Shown one piece after another: positions 7,667 to 16,092 of a DNA stretch of 30,749 nucleotides. The stretch is from JBEAOO01 sp041164825. GTDB lineage: Bacteria > Pseudomonadota > Gammaproteobacteria > Burkholderiales > Burkholderiaceae_C. Every line of letters starts with the position of its first letter. Positions within the stretch are counted from its first letter, which is position 1. The stretch is taken from the NCBI GenBank assembly GCA_041164825.1, contig JBEAOO010000083.1, forward strand, positions 1-30,749, in the 5' to 3' direction. The notes under the pieces are model-generated. The model saw only the letters and a list, made by a program, of their open reading frames with translations. It was not told where the DNA came from and did no database searches. Position numbers and translations under genes: made by a program.

Positions 7667-8764
7667 ATGTCCATATCCCCTGTCCCCGAGCTCATCGCCG
7701 AACTGGCTGCCGGCCGCATGGTCATCCTGGTTGACGAGGAAGACCGCGAAAACGAGGGTGACCTCGTGATCGCCGCCGAGCACGCCACCCCCGAGGCCAT
7801 CAACTTCATGGCCAAGTTTGGCCGGGGTCTGGTCTGCCTCACGCTCACCCGCGAGCGCTGCGAAAAGCTCAAGCTGCCGCCCATGGCCGCGCGCAACGGC
7901 ACGCAGTACGCCACCGCCTTCACCGTGTCGATCGAAGCGGCCGTGGGTGTCACCACCGGCATCTCGGCCGCCGACCGCTCGCTCACCGTGCAAGCCGCGG
8001 TGGCCAAAGATGCTGTGGCGAGTGATTTGGTGCAGCCCGGCCACATCTTCCCGCTGCAGGCGCAGGACGGCGGTGTGCTGATGCGCGCCGGCCACACCGA
8101 AGCCGGTTGCGACTTGGCCGGCATGGCTGGGCTCACCCCGGCCTCGGTGATCTGCGAAATCATGAACGACGACGGCACCATGGCCCGTCTGCCCGACCTG
8201 CAGGTGTTTGCCCAGCAACACGGCCTGAAGATCGGCACCATCGCCGACCTGATCGAGTACCGCAGCCGCAACGAGAGCCTGGTCGAGCGCGCCGGCAGCC
8301 GCACGCTGCAAACGGCGCAAGGCGAGTTCCACTGCACCGCCTACCGCGACCGCACCGGCGGCGTGCACCTGGCCCTCACCCACGGCCAGTGGGCGCCCAC
8401 CGACGAGGTGCTGGTGCGCGTGCACGAGCCGCTGTCGGTGATTGACCTGCTCGACACCGGCCCCTGCGGCCACTCGTGGCCGCTGCCCAAGGCCCTGGCC
8501 GCGCTCAAGGCCCAGCCGCACGGCGTGGCGCTGCTGCTCAACGGCGGCGAGAGCGCGGCCGCGCTGCTCGGCCGCGTGATGCCCACCGACGCGCCCAGCG
8601 CACCCGCCAGCGGCACACAAATGGACCTGCGCACCTATGGCGTCGGCGCGCAAATCCTGCGCGACCTCGGCATCAGCAAAATGAAGTTGCTCGGCAGCCC
8701 GCGCCGCATGCCCAGCATGGTCGGTTACGGCTTGGAGGTCACCGGCTTCCAAACCGCCGGCTGA
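7667..8764 (+). CDS. ribB: 3,4-dihydroxy-2-butanone 4-phosphate synthase with degenerate RibA-like C-terminus (RibBX type)
   Basis: 365 residues. The N-terminal half (about 1-205) is a complete RibB. It has the acidic metal/substrate loop DEEDRENEGDL (residues 23-33), the segments GLVCLTLT and GVTTGISAADR, and RAGHTEA with the metal-binding His. This half makes the four-carbon riboflavin precursor from ribulose 5-phosphate. The C-terminal half keeps GTP cyclohydrolase II remnants (RTYGVGAQILRDLGISKMKLLG and the final GYGLEVTGF). The zinc and catalytic block, normally HSECLTGD-x4-S-x-RCDCG, reads HEPLSVIDLLDTGPCGHSW here, without the three zinc cysteines. That half should therefore lack cyclohydrolase activity, as described for the RibBX hybrids, and a separate ribA is expected elsewhere. 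ribH follows 35 bases downstream. Confidence 0.93.
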   Translation: MSISPVPELIAELAAGRMVILVDEEDRENEGDLVIAAEHATPEAINFMAKFGRGLVCLTLTRERCEKLKLPPMAARNGTQYATAFTVSIEAAVGVTTGISAADRSLTVQAAVAKDAVASDLVQPGHIFPLQAQDGGVLMRAGHTEAGCDLAGMAGLTPASVICEIMNDDGTMARLPDLQVFAQQHGLKIGTIADLIEYRSRNESLVERAGSRTLQTAQGEFHCTAYRDRTGGVHLALTHGQWAPTDEVLVRVHEPLSVIDLLDTGPCGHSWPLPKALAALKAQPHGVALLLNGGESAAALLGRVMPTDAPSAPASGTQMDLRTYGVGAQILRDLGISKMKLLGSPRRMPSMVGYGLEVTGFQTAG

Positions 8765-8799
8765 AGGCCGAACACCCCACTCCCCAAGGAAGCACACAC

Positions 8800-9264
8800 A
8801 TGCAAGACGCAGACAAAGGCCTGCAGGTCGAGCTCGATGGGCGCGACCTGCGCATCGGCATCGTCCAGGCCCGTTTCAACGCCGCCCTCACCGGCGCGCT
8901 GGCCACCGCCTGCGTGGACGAACTCCACAAGCTGGGCGTGGCCGCCAAGCACATTCAGCACGTCACCGTGCCGGGTGCGCTGGAAGTGGGCATTGCGCTC
9001 AAGGCCATGGCCGACAGCGAGCGCTTCGACGCGCTCGTCGCCCTGGGCTGCATCATCCGCGGCGAAACCTACCACTTTGAGCTTGTGGCCAACGAGAGCG
9101 GCAGCGCGGTCACCCGCGTGTCGCTCGACCACCAAATCCCCATCGCCAACGCCGTGTTGACCGTGGAAAACGAAGCCCAAGCCTGGGCCCGTGCCGAAGA
9201 CAAGGGGCGCGATGCCGCCCGTGTCGCCATTGAAATGGCGAACCTGCTGGAAGACCTGACGTGA
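8800..9264 (+). CDS. ribH: 6,7-dimethyl-8-ribityllumazine synthase
   Basis: Penultimate step of riboflavin synthesis; condenses the RibB product with the RibD/phosphatase product. It has 154 residues, the normal length. Family motifs are RIGIVQARFN, HVTVPGALEVGIALK, DALVALGCIIRGETYHFELV (with the catalytic-site His) and the late QIPIANAVLTVENEAQAWARA. The start at 8800 has AAGGA at 8786-8790, nine bases upstream; upstream in-frame sequence overlaps ribB and is not used. The stop overlaps the GTG start of nusB (GTGA at 9261-9264). Confidence 0.97.
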   Translation: MQDADKGLQVELDGRDLRIGIVQARFNAALTGALATACVDELHKLGVAAKHIQHVTVPGALEVGIALKAMADSERFDALVALGCIIRGETYHFELVANESGSAVTRVSLDHQIPIANAVLTVENEAQAWARAEDKGRDAARVAIEMANLLEDLT

Positions 9265-9851
9265 TCGCTGACACCCCCGACAACACCCCGAACGACAACG
9301 ACGCTGCGCCGGCCCCTGAAGCTGGCGCACCCGCCGCGCCCAAGGCCGCCAAAAAACCCTGGCCGCGCACCGGCGCCAACAAAGGCCGCCCGCCCGGCGC
9401 CAAGTCCACCCGCCGCCGCTCGCGCGAGCTGGCGCTGCAGGGTCTGTACGAGTGGCTGGTGTCTGGCCACGAGGTCAGCGTGGTCGACTCGCACGTGCGT
9501 GAGCAGGCCGAGTTTGGCAAGTGCGACAGCGTGCACTTCGACGCCCTGCTGCGCGGCTGCGTGGCCGAAGCGGCCGACTTGGACGCCGTGCTGGCCCGCC
9601 ACGTCGACCGCAAAACCACCGAGCTCTCGCCCATCGAACACGGCGTGCTGATGATCGGCGCCTACGAGCTCAAGCACTGCATCGACATCCCCTACAAGGT
9701 GGCGATCAACGAGGCCGTGGAGCTGGCCAAATCCTTTGGCGGCACCGATGGCCACAAGTACGTCAACGGCGTGCTCGACAAGGCCGCCGCTGACCTGCGC
9801 CCGGTCGAAGTGGCCGCGCTGCGCGAAAAACGGGCGGCGCAACAAGGCTAA
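9261..9851 (+). CDS. nusB: Transcription antitermination factor NusB
   Basis: Binds boxA RNA with NusE (S10) in rRNA antitermination. It has 196 residues from a GTG start overlapping the ribH stop. The first 45 or so residues are a Pro/Ala/Lys-rich, probably disordered extension. The NusB fold follows: STRRRSRELALQGLYEWL, then SPIEHGVLMIGAYEL, IPYKVAINEAVELAKSFGGTDGHKYVNGVLDKAA. The extension makes it longer than the 139 residues of E. coli NusB, as is frequent in Burkholderiales. A terminator lies 24 bases after the stop. Confidence 0.95.
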   Translation: MIADTPDNTPNDNDAAPAPEAGAPAAPKAAKKPWPRTGANKGRPPGAKSTRRRSRELALQGLYEWLVSGHEVSVVDSHVREQAEFGKCDSVHFDALLRGCVAEAADLDAVLARHVDRKTTELSPIEHGVLMIGAYELKHCIDIPYKVAINEAVELAKSFGGTDGHKYVNGVLDKAAADLRPVEVAALREKRAAQQG

Positions 9852-9874
9852 GCCCTCCGCCTTGCCGCACCCAC

Positions 9875-9903
9875 AACGCGGCCTCTGGGCCGCGTTTGTT
9901 CTT
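9875..9903 (+). terminator. Rho-independent terminator after nusB
   Basis: Stem AACGCGGCC (9875-9883) and GGCCGCGTT (9888-9896) with a TCTG loop, followed by the T-rich tail TTTGTTCTTG. It closes the riboflavin-nusB transcript just before the aminotransferase gene. Confidence 0.85.
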
Positions 9904-9936
9904 GTCCGACCCCGCCCCCCCTGAGCCAACGTCGCC

Positions 9937-11124
9937 ATGAAAACCGCCCAGCGCCTCGACCACATCGACCCCTTCTACGTGATGGAGTGCGCCAAGGCCG
10001 CTGGCGAGCTGGCGCGCAGCCCGCTGTGCGATCCGGCCCAAGGCGGACGGCCGATGATTTTTTTGAACATCGGTGAGCCCGATTTCACCGCCCCGCCGCT
10101 GGTGCAAGCCGCGGCCATGGAGGCGCTGCAAGCCGGCCGCACGCAGTACAGCGACGCGCTCGGCCTGCCCGCGCTGCGTCTGGCGCTGAGCCGCTGGTAT
10201 GCGAGCCGCTTTGGCCTCGACATCGCGCCCAGCCGCATCGTCATCACCGCTGGCGCCTCGGCCGCACTGCAGCTGGCCTGCCTGGCCCTGGTCGACCGCG
10301 ACGACGAAGTGCTGCTGCCCGACCCGAGTTACCCCTGCAACCGGCACTTCGTGGCTGCCGCAGAAGGCAAACCGGTGCTGCTGCCGGCCGGGCCGGAGCA
10401 GCGCTTTCAGCTCAGCGCCGAGGGCGTGGCCGCGGCCTGGACACCACGCACCCGCGGCGTGCTGCTGGCCTCGCCCTCTAACCCCACCGGCACCTCGATC
10501 GAGTTTGACGAGATGGGCCGCATCGCTGCCGAAGTGCGCGGCCGCGGTGGCTTCACCATGGTGGACGAGATCTACCTCGGCCTGAGCTTTGACGACCGTT
10601 TTGGCCGCAGCGCGCTGGCCCATGGCGACGACATCATCTCCATCAACAGCTTCTCCAAATACTTCAGCATGACCGGCTGGCGCCTGGGCTGGCTGGTGCT
10701 GCCCGAGGCGCTGGTGCCGGCGGTGGAGAAGCTGGCGCAAAACCTCTACATCTGCGCCTCCAGCGTGGCGCAAGAAGCCGCGCTGGCCTGCTTCGCACCC
10801 GATTCGTTGGCCGAGTACGAACGCCGCCGCGCCGAATTCCGCGCCCGGCGCGATTTTTTGGTGCCCGCGCTCAACGCCATGGGCCTGCCCGTGCCGGTGA
10901 TGCCCGACGGCGCGTTCTACGCCTGGGCCGATTGTTCAGCCCACAGCGCCAGCAGCTGGGACTTTGCCTTTGACGTGATGCAGCGGGCCCAAGTGGCCAT
11001 CACCCCCGGCCGCGATTTTGGCCGCCACGACACCGGCCGCTACGTGCGCCTGTCGTATGCCAGCAGCTTGCGGCAGCTCGAAGAGGCGGTGCAGCGCCTG
11101 CAAAGCCTGCTCGCGCCACGGTGA
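9937..11124 (+). CDS. Class I/II pyridoxal-phosphate aminotransferase
   Basis: 395 residues of fold-type I aminotransferase. It shows the N-terminal NIGEPDFTAPP motif, YSDALGLPALRLAL, ITAGASAALQLACLAL, LASPSNPTG, the MVDEIYLGLSF block with the PLP-contacting Asp, and SFSKYFSMTGWRLGW with the Schiff-base Lys241. The late GRYVRLSYASS holds the Arg that binds the substrate carboxylate. It is close to aspartate or alanine/glutamate-type aminotransferases; the amino donor cannot be told from sequence. It lies between the nusB terminator and ybgC. Its stop overlaps a possible GTG of ybgC (GTGA at 11121-11124). Confidence 0.92.
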   Translation: MKTAQRLDHIDPFYVMECAKAAGELARSPLCDPAQGGRPMIFLNIGEPDFTAPPLVQAAAMEALQAGRTQYSDALGLPALRLALSRWYASRFGLDIAPSRIVITAGASAALQLACLALVDRDDEVLLPDPSYPCNRHFVAAAEGKPVLLPAGPEQRFQLSAEGVAAAWTPRTRGVLLASPSNPTGTSIEFDEMGRIAAEVRGRGGFTMVDEIYLGLSFDDRFGRSALAHGDDIISINSFSKYFSMTGWRLGWLVLPEALVPAVEKLAQNLYICASSVAQEAALACFAPDSLAEYERRRAEFRARRDFLVPALNAMGLPVPVMPDGAFYAWADCSAHSASSWDFAFDVMQRAQVAITPGRDFGRHDTGRYVRLSYASSLRQLEEAVQRLQSLLAPR

Positions 11125-11144
11125 TAATCCAAAGGCTACCGACC

Positions 11145-11591
11145 ATGACCGACACCGCCTTGCCGCCGCCCGTGCTCCACCGCCACCCGCTGCGCGTCTA
11201 TTGGGAAGACACCGACGCCGGTGGCGTGGTGTTTTATGCCAACTACCTGAAGTTTTTTGAGCGCGCCCGCACCGAGTGGCTGCGCGCCTTGGGCTTTGGC
11301 CAAGAGCAGCTGCGGCTGGAGTCGCAAGCCATGTTCGTGGTCAGCGAGACCCAGGTGCGCTACCTGCGCCCCGCCAAGCTCGACGACTTGTTGCACATCA
11401 CCGTGCAACTTGTGGCCCATGGCCGGGTCAGCATGGTGTTAGCCCAACAAGCCTGGCGCGGCGACGAGTTGCTGTGCGAGGGCACCATCCGCATCGGCTG
11501 TGTCGACGCACTCAGCTTCAAACCCCGCCGCATCCCCCTTGAACTGTTGCCGGCCACTTTGCCGGCCCTCACTGCCGAGCCCGCCCCATGA
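11145..11591 (+). CDS. ybgC: Acyl-CoA thioesterase YbgC of the Tol-Pal cluster
   Basis: Hot-dog thioesterase acting on acyl-CoA or acyl-ACP, encoded with the Tol-Pal envelope system. It has 148 residues. The signature RVYWEDTDAGGVVFYANYLK includes the catalytic Asp24, followed by FFERARTEWLRALGF and SETQVRYLRPAKLDDLLHI. The ATG at 11145, with AAAGG nine bases upstream, was preferred. A GTG at 11121 that overlaps the aminotransferase stop would add eight residues but has no Shine-Dalgarno sequence. The stop overlaps tolQ by ATGA. Confidence 0.93.
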   Translation: MTDTALPPPVLHRHPLRVYWEDTDAGGVVFYANYLKFFERARTEWLRALGFGQEQLRLESQAMFVVSETQVRYLRPAKLDDLLHITVQLVAHGRVSMVLAQQAWRGDELLCEGTIRIGCVDALSFKPRRIPLELLPATLPALTAEPAP

Positions 11592-12271
11592 ACCAGGACA
11601 TGTCGATTTTGACGCTCGTGCTGCACGCCAGTTGGGTGGTGCAGGTGGTGATGGCGGGGCTCATTGTGGTGTCGCTGGCGAGCTGGACGGTGATCTTCAG
11701 CAAGCTGTTTGGCTTGAAGCGCGTGCGCGGCGCCAACGACGATTTCGAGCGCGAATTTTGGGCCGGCCGCAACCTCAACGATCTGTTCCAGGCCGCCGCC
11801 GCCAAGACCGATGGCGCGCCGATGGAGCGCATTTTTGCCTCTGGCATGCGCGAGTTCATGAAGCTGCGCGAGCGCCGCGTGACCGACCCCGGTGCGCTGC
11901 TCGACGGCGCCCGCCGCGCCATGCGCGCGAGCTTCCAACGCGAGCTCGACACCATCGAGTCCAACCTCTCCTTCCTGGCCTCGGTCGGTTCGGTGTCACC
12001 GTATGTGGGCTTGTTTGGCACGGTGTGGGGCATCATGCATGCGTTCACCGGCTTCGCCAACATGACCCAAGTGACGCTGGCCACCGTGGCGCCGGGCATT
12101 GCCGAAGCGCTGGTGGCCACCGCCATCGGCCTGTTCGCCGCCATCCCGGCCGTGATCGCCTACAACCGCTTCGCGCACGACATCGACCGCATGGCCACGC
12201 AGATGGAGACCTTCATCGAAGAGTTCTCCAACATCTTGCAGCGCAACGCCGGCCAACCGGCGGCGGCCTGA
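11588..12271 (+). CDS. tolQ: Tol-Pal system proton channel subunit TolQ
   Basis: Inner-membrane stator protein of the MotA/TolQ/ExbB family, which uses proton motive force with TolR to energise TolA during outer-membrane constriction. It has 227 residues. Three membrane segments are visible: about 15-37 (VVQVVMAGLIVVSLASWTVI), 130-155 (SFLASVGSVSPYVGLFGTVWG) and 165-190 (ATVAPGIAEALVATAIGLFA). The GLFGTVWGIM and ALVATAIGLFAAIPAV motifs are intact, with pore-lining Thr residues. It overlaps ybgC by ATGA. tolR starts 17 bases on. Confidence 0.97.
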   Translation: MNQDMSILTLVLHASWVVQVVMAGLIVVSLASWTVIFSKLFGLKRVRGANDDFEREFWAGRNLNDLFQAAAAKTDGAPMERIFASGMREFMKLRERRVTDPGALLDGARRAMRASFQRELDTIESNLSFLASVGSVSPYVGLFGTVWGIMHAFTGFANMTQVTLATVAPGIAEALVATAIGLFAAIPAVIAYNRFAHDIDRMATQMETFIEEFSNILQRNAGQPAAA

Positions 12272-12287
12272 CCGAGGCACACCGTCC

Positions 12288-12728
<441 letters not shown>

Positions 12729-12747
12729 GCTCGTCTGCCACACGCCC

Positions 12748-13767
12748 ATGAGCGCCCTGCCCCTGCGTGACCCGCTGATGCCGCGCCCGCCCAGAGGGAT
12801 GGGGCGCGGGCTGGTGCTCGCGCTGGCGGTGCATGCGCTGCTGGTCGTGGGCTTGAGCATCAGCGTCAACTGGAAAACCCAAACGCCCGAGAGCGCCGAG
12901 GCCGAGCTCTGGGCCAGCGTGCCGCAAGTGGCCGCACCGCGCCGCGTGGCGCCGCCCGCGGCGCAGCCCACGCCCACACCACCGCCGCCCAAGGCAGAGG
13001 CGAAAAAGGCCGAGCCCCCCCCGCCTCCGACCCCCAAACAGTCCGACCTGGCCGCCGCACTGAAAGACGCGCAGATTGCGCTGGAGCGTGAGAAGAAGCT
13101 GCAAGCCCAAGAAGCCCAGGCCGACGCGCTGAAGCAAGAGGTCGTGCGCAAGGCAAAACTGGCGCAAGAGAAGGTGCAGCTGAAGAAAGAACAACTGCAA
13201 GCCGAGAAGGACAAAGCGCAGGAAAAGGCCAAGACCGAGAAGCTGGCCCAGGCGGACAAAGACCGGGCCGACAAACTCGCCCAAGCCGAGAAAGACAAGA
13301 CCGATCAAGCGGCCAAAGCCAAGGCCGACAAGAAAAAACAAGCCGAAGAAGCCGCCGCCAAGCTCAAGGCCGACAAGGCCGAAGAGGACGCCAAGCTGGC
13401 CACCGCACGCGAAAAACAACTCGCCCGCATCGTCGGCCAAGCCGGCGCCTCGGGCGGGCCGGCGGCCACGGGCACGGCCGCGCAATCGGCCGGTCCATCG
13501 GCCAACTACATCGGCCGATTGAAGGGCCGCATTCGGCCCAACATCATCTTCACCGAGGTGTTGGAAACCAACCCGCAGGTGGAGGTGCGCGTGAAGCTGG
13601 CCCCCGATGGCCGCATCCTCAGCAGCACCGTCACCAAACCCAGTGCCAGCAAGGCCTGGGACGATGCGGTGCTGCGCGCGCTGGAGCGCACCGAGGTGCT
13701 GCCACGCGACGAAGACGGCAAGATGCCGCCCACCATCGACTTCACCTTCCGCCCGCGGGACCTGTGA
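12748..13767 (+). CDS. tolA: Tol-Pal system protein TolA
   Basis: Energy-transducing protein spanning the periplasm. It has 339 residues. A single membrane helix near residues 18-37 (GLVLALAVHALLVVGLSISV) carries the TolA/TonB-type His. A Pro-rich linker (about 65-95) follows. A long charged helical region (about 100-235) is rich in Ala, Lys, Glu and Asp with KADKDRADKLAQAEKD-type repeats. The C-terminal domain (from about 252: NYIGRLKGRIRPNI) ends TEVLPRDEDGKMPPTIDFTFRPRDL. The ATG at 12748 was chosen because it lies after the tolR stop; the open frame begins inside tolR. tolB and pal, which usually follow, are absent: a repeat and a convergent gene come next. Confidence 0.95.
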   Translation: MSALPLRDPLMPRPPRGMGRGLVLALAVHALLVVGLSISVNWKTQTPESAEAELWASVPQVAAPRRVAPPAAQPTPTPPPPKAEAKKAEPPPPPTPKQSDLAAALKDAQIALEREKKLQAQEAQADALKQEVVRKAKLAQEKVQLKKEQLQAEKDKAQEKAKTEKLAQADKDRADKLAQAEKDKTDQAAKAKADKKKQAEEAAAKLKADKAEEDAKLATAREKQLARIVGQAGASGGPAATGTAAQSAGPSANYIGRLKGRIRPNIIFTEVLETNPQVEVRVKLAPDGRILSSTVTKPSASKAWDDAVLRALERTEVLPRDEDGKMPPTIDFTFRPRDL

Positions 13768-13890
13768 CACGCCTTCGCGCTTGAAGGCATCCAACGGGCA
13801 GCAGGCGGCAACGTCCGGGTTCGGCACGTTGCGAACCGCATTCCGAAGCAGGCGCTGGGAGCGCTGTTGGCATGCCACGTGGAGGCAGGC

Positions 13891-14029
13891 AGCGGTGTTT
13901 GTGGGGGCGGCGATGGGCCGGGCCGATGTGCGGAGGTAGAGGGGGAATGGACCGACCGAAGGGCGGGCCAGGAGGACACGGAGCACATCGACCCGGCCCA
14001 TCGCTGCCCTCGCGCCAATCGTTGAACGG
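13891..14029 (-). repeat. Long-palindrome intergenic repeat, copy 2 (minus orientation), after tolA
   Basis: The best-preserved arms of the family: 13910-13931 and 13983-14004 are complementary at 21 of 22 positions. The GCGATGGGCCGG arm is embedded in TTTGTGGGGGCGG, which copy 3 shares. The outer flank CGCCAATCGTTGAACGG (14013-14029) is the reverse complement of the CGTTCGATGATTGGCGCG flank of copy 4. The element occupies most of the 273-bp gap between the tolA stop and the convergent oxidoreductase stop, so it could act as a bidirectional terminator. The rest of the gap (13768-13890) holds no recognisable feature. Confidence 0.8.
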
Positions 14030-14040
14030 AAGGCGCCGCC

Positions 14041-15192
14041 TCAGTCAGCAGGCGCTGCACCTGCACCTGCACCTGCACCTGCGCTTGAACTTGACCCGAT
14101 GGCAGCACCCGTGTCATGCGGAAAATCCGCCACAAAGCGCGCGTCGCGCCGGTGCTTCCAGCGGCCCAACCATGCAGCGTCAAACGCCAGCGGGCCCCAC
14201 GCACCGATGGCCCGCGTGGCGCCATCGCTGAGCAGCGTCAGCGGCTCGCGGGCGGAGGGCGCCCAAGGCTCCAGCGCACCACCCGCCACAAAACGGCGCA
14301 GGTTGAGCGCCAGCGGCGGGCCGGCGCGCTCGGCCCAGGCGCCGCCGCGCACACCGGCCACGTCGCCCGCGGCAAACACATCGGGGTGCGAGCACGATTG
14401 CAACGTGGCGGTGGTCGCGACAAAACCGGCGTCATCCAACGCCAGGCCGCTGCCCGCCAGCCACGCGGGCGCCACGGGCGTGGTGGCGATCAGTGGCACG
14501 TCACAGGCCAAGCGTGTGCCGCTGGCGAGTTGCACTTGGCCGGGCTGCACGGCCACGCAGCGCTCGTGAAACACCTGGATGCGCCGCGCCCGCAGCACCT
14601 GCGCCACACGCTGCTGCAAGGCCGGCGTGTGACTGGCCAGCAGCGGGCCGCCGCCAGTGAGCAGGCTCACGCGTGCGCGCTCGCCCAGGCGATGTTGCGC
14701 GGCCAGCGCCAGCTCCACGCCGCTGGCCCCGCCGCCCACCACCACCAGGCTCACGGCCTGCTGCTGGGCCAGCGCCACCACGCCGTCCCACAGTCGCAAC
14801 AGGTGCTCCACCGGCCGGGCAAACAGCGCGTTCTCGCGCGCACCGGGAATGGCGTCACGGTCGGCCACGGCGCCGGTGTTGAGGCTGAGGGTGTCGTGGT
14901 CGAGCTGGGTGCCGTCGCTCAAGGTCAGCGTGTGGGCATCGGGGTCGAGCGCCTGCACCGAGGCGTCAATGAACGCGACTTTGGCCGCATGCGCCAGCTT
15001 GGCCAGGGCGATGTGGACGGCTGGCGCGGGCTCGGCCCCAGCGGCCATTCGGCCCGTCAGCCGGTTGGCGTACAGCGCTTGTGCATGCGGCGACACCAGG
15101 GCCACCTGCACGGCCGGCAGCGGCTGCTGCGCCAAGGTGGCCAGCAGTTGCAAATGGGCCCGGCCCGCGCCGACCAGCACCAAGCGCTTCAT
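14041..15192 (-). CDS. FAD-dependent pyridine nucleotide-disulfide oxidoreductase (family found N-terminal to SelD)
   Basis: 383 residues from the ATG at 15192; an upstream extension of the open frame has no similarity and was left out. It has an N-terminal FAD-binding Rossmann motif LVLVGAGRAHLQLLATL, a second dinucleotide site VVVGGGASGVELALAAQHRL (about 150-169), and the FAD motif HPDVFAAGDVAG near residue 280. The overall pattern resembles NADH dehydrogenase II-like proteins, and in particular the family that is often fused to or next to selenide, water dikinase (SelD). No selD is present in this window. The electron acceptor is unknown. The C-terminus is a low-complexity SSSSAGAGAGAG tail encoded by a hexamer repeat. 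It is separated from doxX upstream by a large hairpin. Confidence 0.85.
   Translation of the reverse strand: MKRLVLVGAGRAHLQLLATLAQQPLPAVQVALVSPHAQALYANRLTGRMAAGAEPAPAVHIALAKLAHAAKVAFIDASVQALDPDAHTLTLSDGTQLDHDTLSLNTGAVADRDAIPGARENALFARPVEHLLRLWDGVVALAQQQAVSLVVVGGGASGVELALAAQHRLGERARVSLLTGGGPLLASHTPALQQRVAQVLRARRIQVFHERCVAVQPGQVQLASGTRLACDVPLIATTPVAPAWLAGSGLALDDAGFVATTATLQSCSHPDVFAAGDVAGVRGGAWAERAGPPLALNLRRFVAGGALEPWAPSAREPLTLLSDGATRAIGAWGPLAFDAAWLGRWKHRRDARFVADFPHDTGAAIGSSSSAGAGAGAGAAPAD
14055..14084 (-). repeat. Hexamer tandem repeat (CTGCAC)4-5 at the 3' end of the oxidoreductase
   Basis: Four exact CTGCAC units (14055-14078) plus CTGCGC. On the coding strand it encodes the Ala-Gly tail just before the stop. 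The unit length of six keeps the frame. Confidence 0.8.
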
Positions 15193-15405
15193 GCGCGCGA
15201 CCTCAGCGGGACACGCGGCGCCCCCCTCACCACGGACGCAGGAGGCACGGAACGGACACAAGGAGCAGCGAAAACAACTGGGGCAAGGACGAGACGCATG
15301 GCGGCCGCCATCCTAAAGCAGCGCGCTGCGCCTGGCACCGCCCACTCTCGGGGCTGGCGACCGGCGCGTGGGCGTGCGTGCGGGCGTCCAGGCCGCGTTG
15401 ATCAG

Positions 15406-15578
15406 GCCAAGGGCGACGCTGAACAAGTACCCGCGGCTGCGCAGTGCCTTGATTGGGGATGCGCTGCAAGGCGCAAACCACAGCCATGGTTCAACCATGG
15501 CTGTGGTTTGCAACGCCGCAGAGCGCCCAAAGCAAGGTGCTGCGCGCCGCGAGGGACTTGTTCAGCGTTGCCCAAGGC
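15406..15578. repeat. 173-bp inverted repeat with a 39-bp perfect palindromic centre
   Basis: The centre at 15473-15511 is a perfect palindrome with 19-bp arms around one base (arm GCAAACCACAGCCATGGTT). Outward, the left arm 15406-15472 and the right arm 15512-15578 have the same length (67 bp) and pair without a net gap. The outer 26 positions match at 22, including ACTTGTTCAGCG. It lies in the 388-bp gap 15193-15580 between the doxX stop and the oxidoreductase start, both on the minus strand. It could be a very stable hairpin terminator, a MITE-like element or a head-to-head duplication. Each arm opens a small frame beginning MV(Q/E)PWLWFA on opposite strands. The rest of the gap (15193-15405) shows nothing. 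Confidence 0.85.
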
Positions 15579-15580
15579 GT

Positions 15581-16063
15581 TCACCGCGCCGCCGGCCAAC
15601 GTGGCGCCAGGCGCGCATCCAGCGACCACCGACCCGGGCCCCACAGCACCAGCGCCAGCAGCACGCTGCCCCAAAACTGATGCTGCTGCAGCGCTGCGGG
15701 TGCGATCTCGGCCAAGCTCAGCACGGCCACGACATTGACCACGCTCAGCCCCGCCGCGGCAAAACGCCCCGCCAGGCCGAGCACCAACAGGACTGGCAGC
15801 CCGACCTCGCCAACGGTGCCCGCCCAAGCGGCCACATGCGGCGGCAACAGCGGCACGGCGTACTCGTTCTCGAACAACAGCAGCGTGGTCGGCCAATCGC
15901 GCAGCTTGGTCAAACCAGAGAGAAAAAACGCTTGCGCGACGAAGCCACGCGCGGCGAGTTGGGCCAGGGGTTGCAGGCCCTCCAGCGCCCGCACGGCGCG
16001 GCGATACCGCCCCGCAGCATGCGCGATGACGGGGGAAGCAAGGGGTGCAGAGGCGTGGGCCAT
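15581..16063 (-). CDS. DoxX family membrane protein of the bufferin operon
   Basis: 160 residues from the ATG at 16063. It has the DoxX pattern: an amphipathic N-terminus, then LAARGFVAQAFFLSGLTKLRDWPTTLLLFENEYAVPLLPP, and three further hydrophobic helices (VGEVGLPVLLVLGLAG, AAGLSVVNVVAVLSL and GSVLLALVLWGPG). About four membrane segments in total. DoxX proteins often sit at the end of DUF2282-DUF692-DUF2063 operons; the biochemical role there is not established. It starts 29 bases after bufC on the same strand and is the last gene before the large inverted repeat. Confidence 0.88.
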   Translation of the reverse strand: MAHASAPLASPVIAHAAGRYRRAVRALEGLQPLAQLAARGFVAQAFFLSGLTKLRDWPTTLLLFENEYAVPLLPPHVAAWAGTVGEVGLPVLLVLGLAGRFAAAGLSVVNVVAVLSLAEIAPAALQQHQFWGSVLLALVLWGPGRWSLDARLAPRWPAAR

Positions 16064-16092
16064 GGTGATCTCGTCGATGTGGATGAGGGGGT

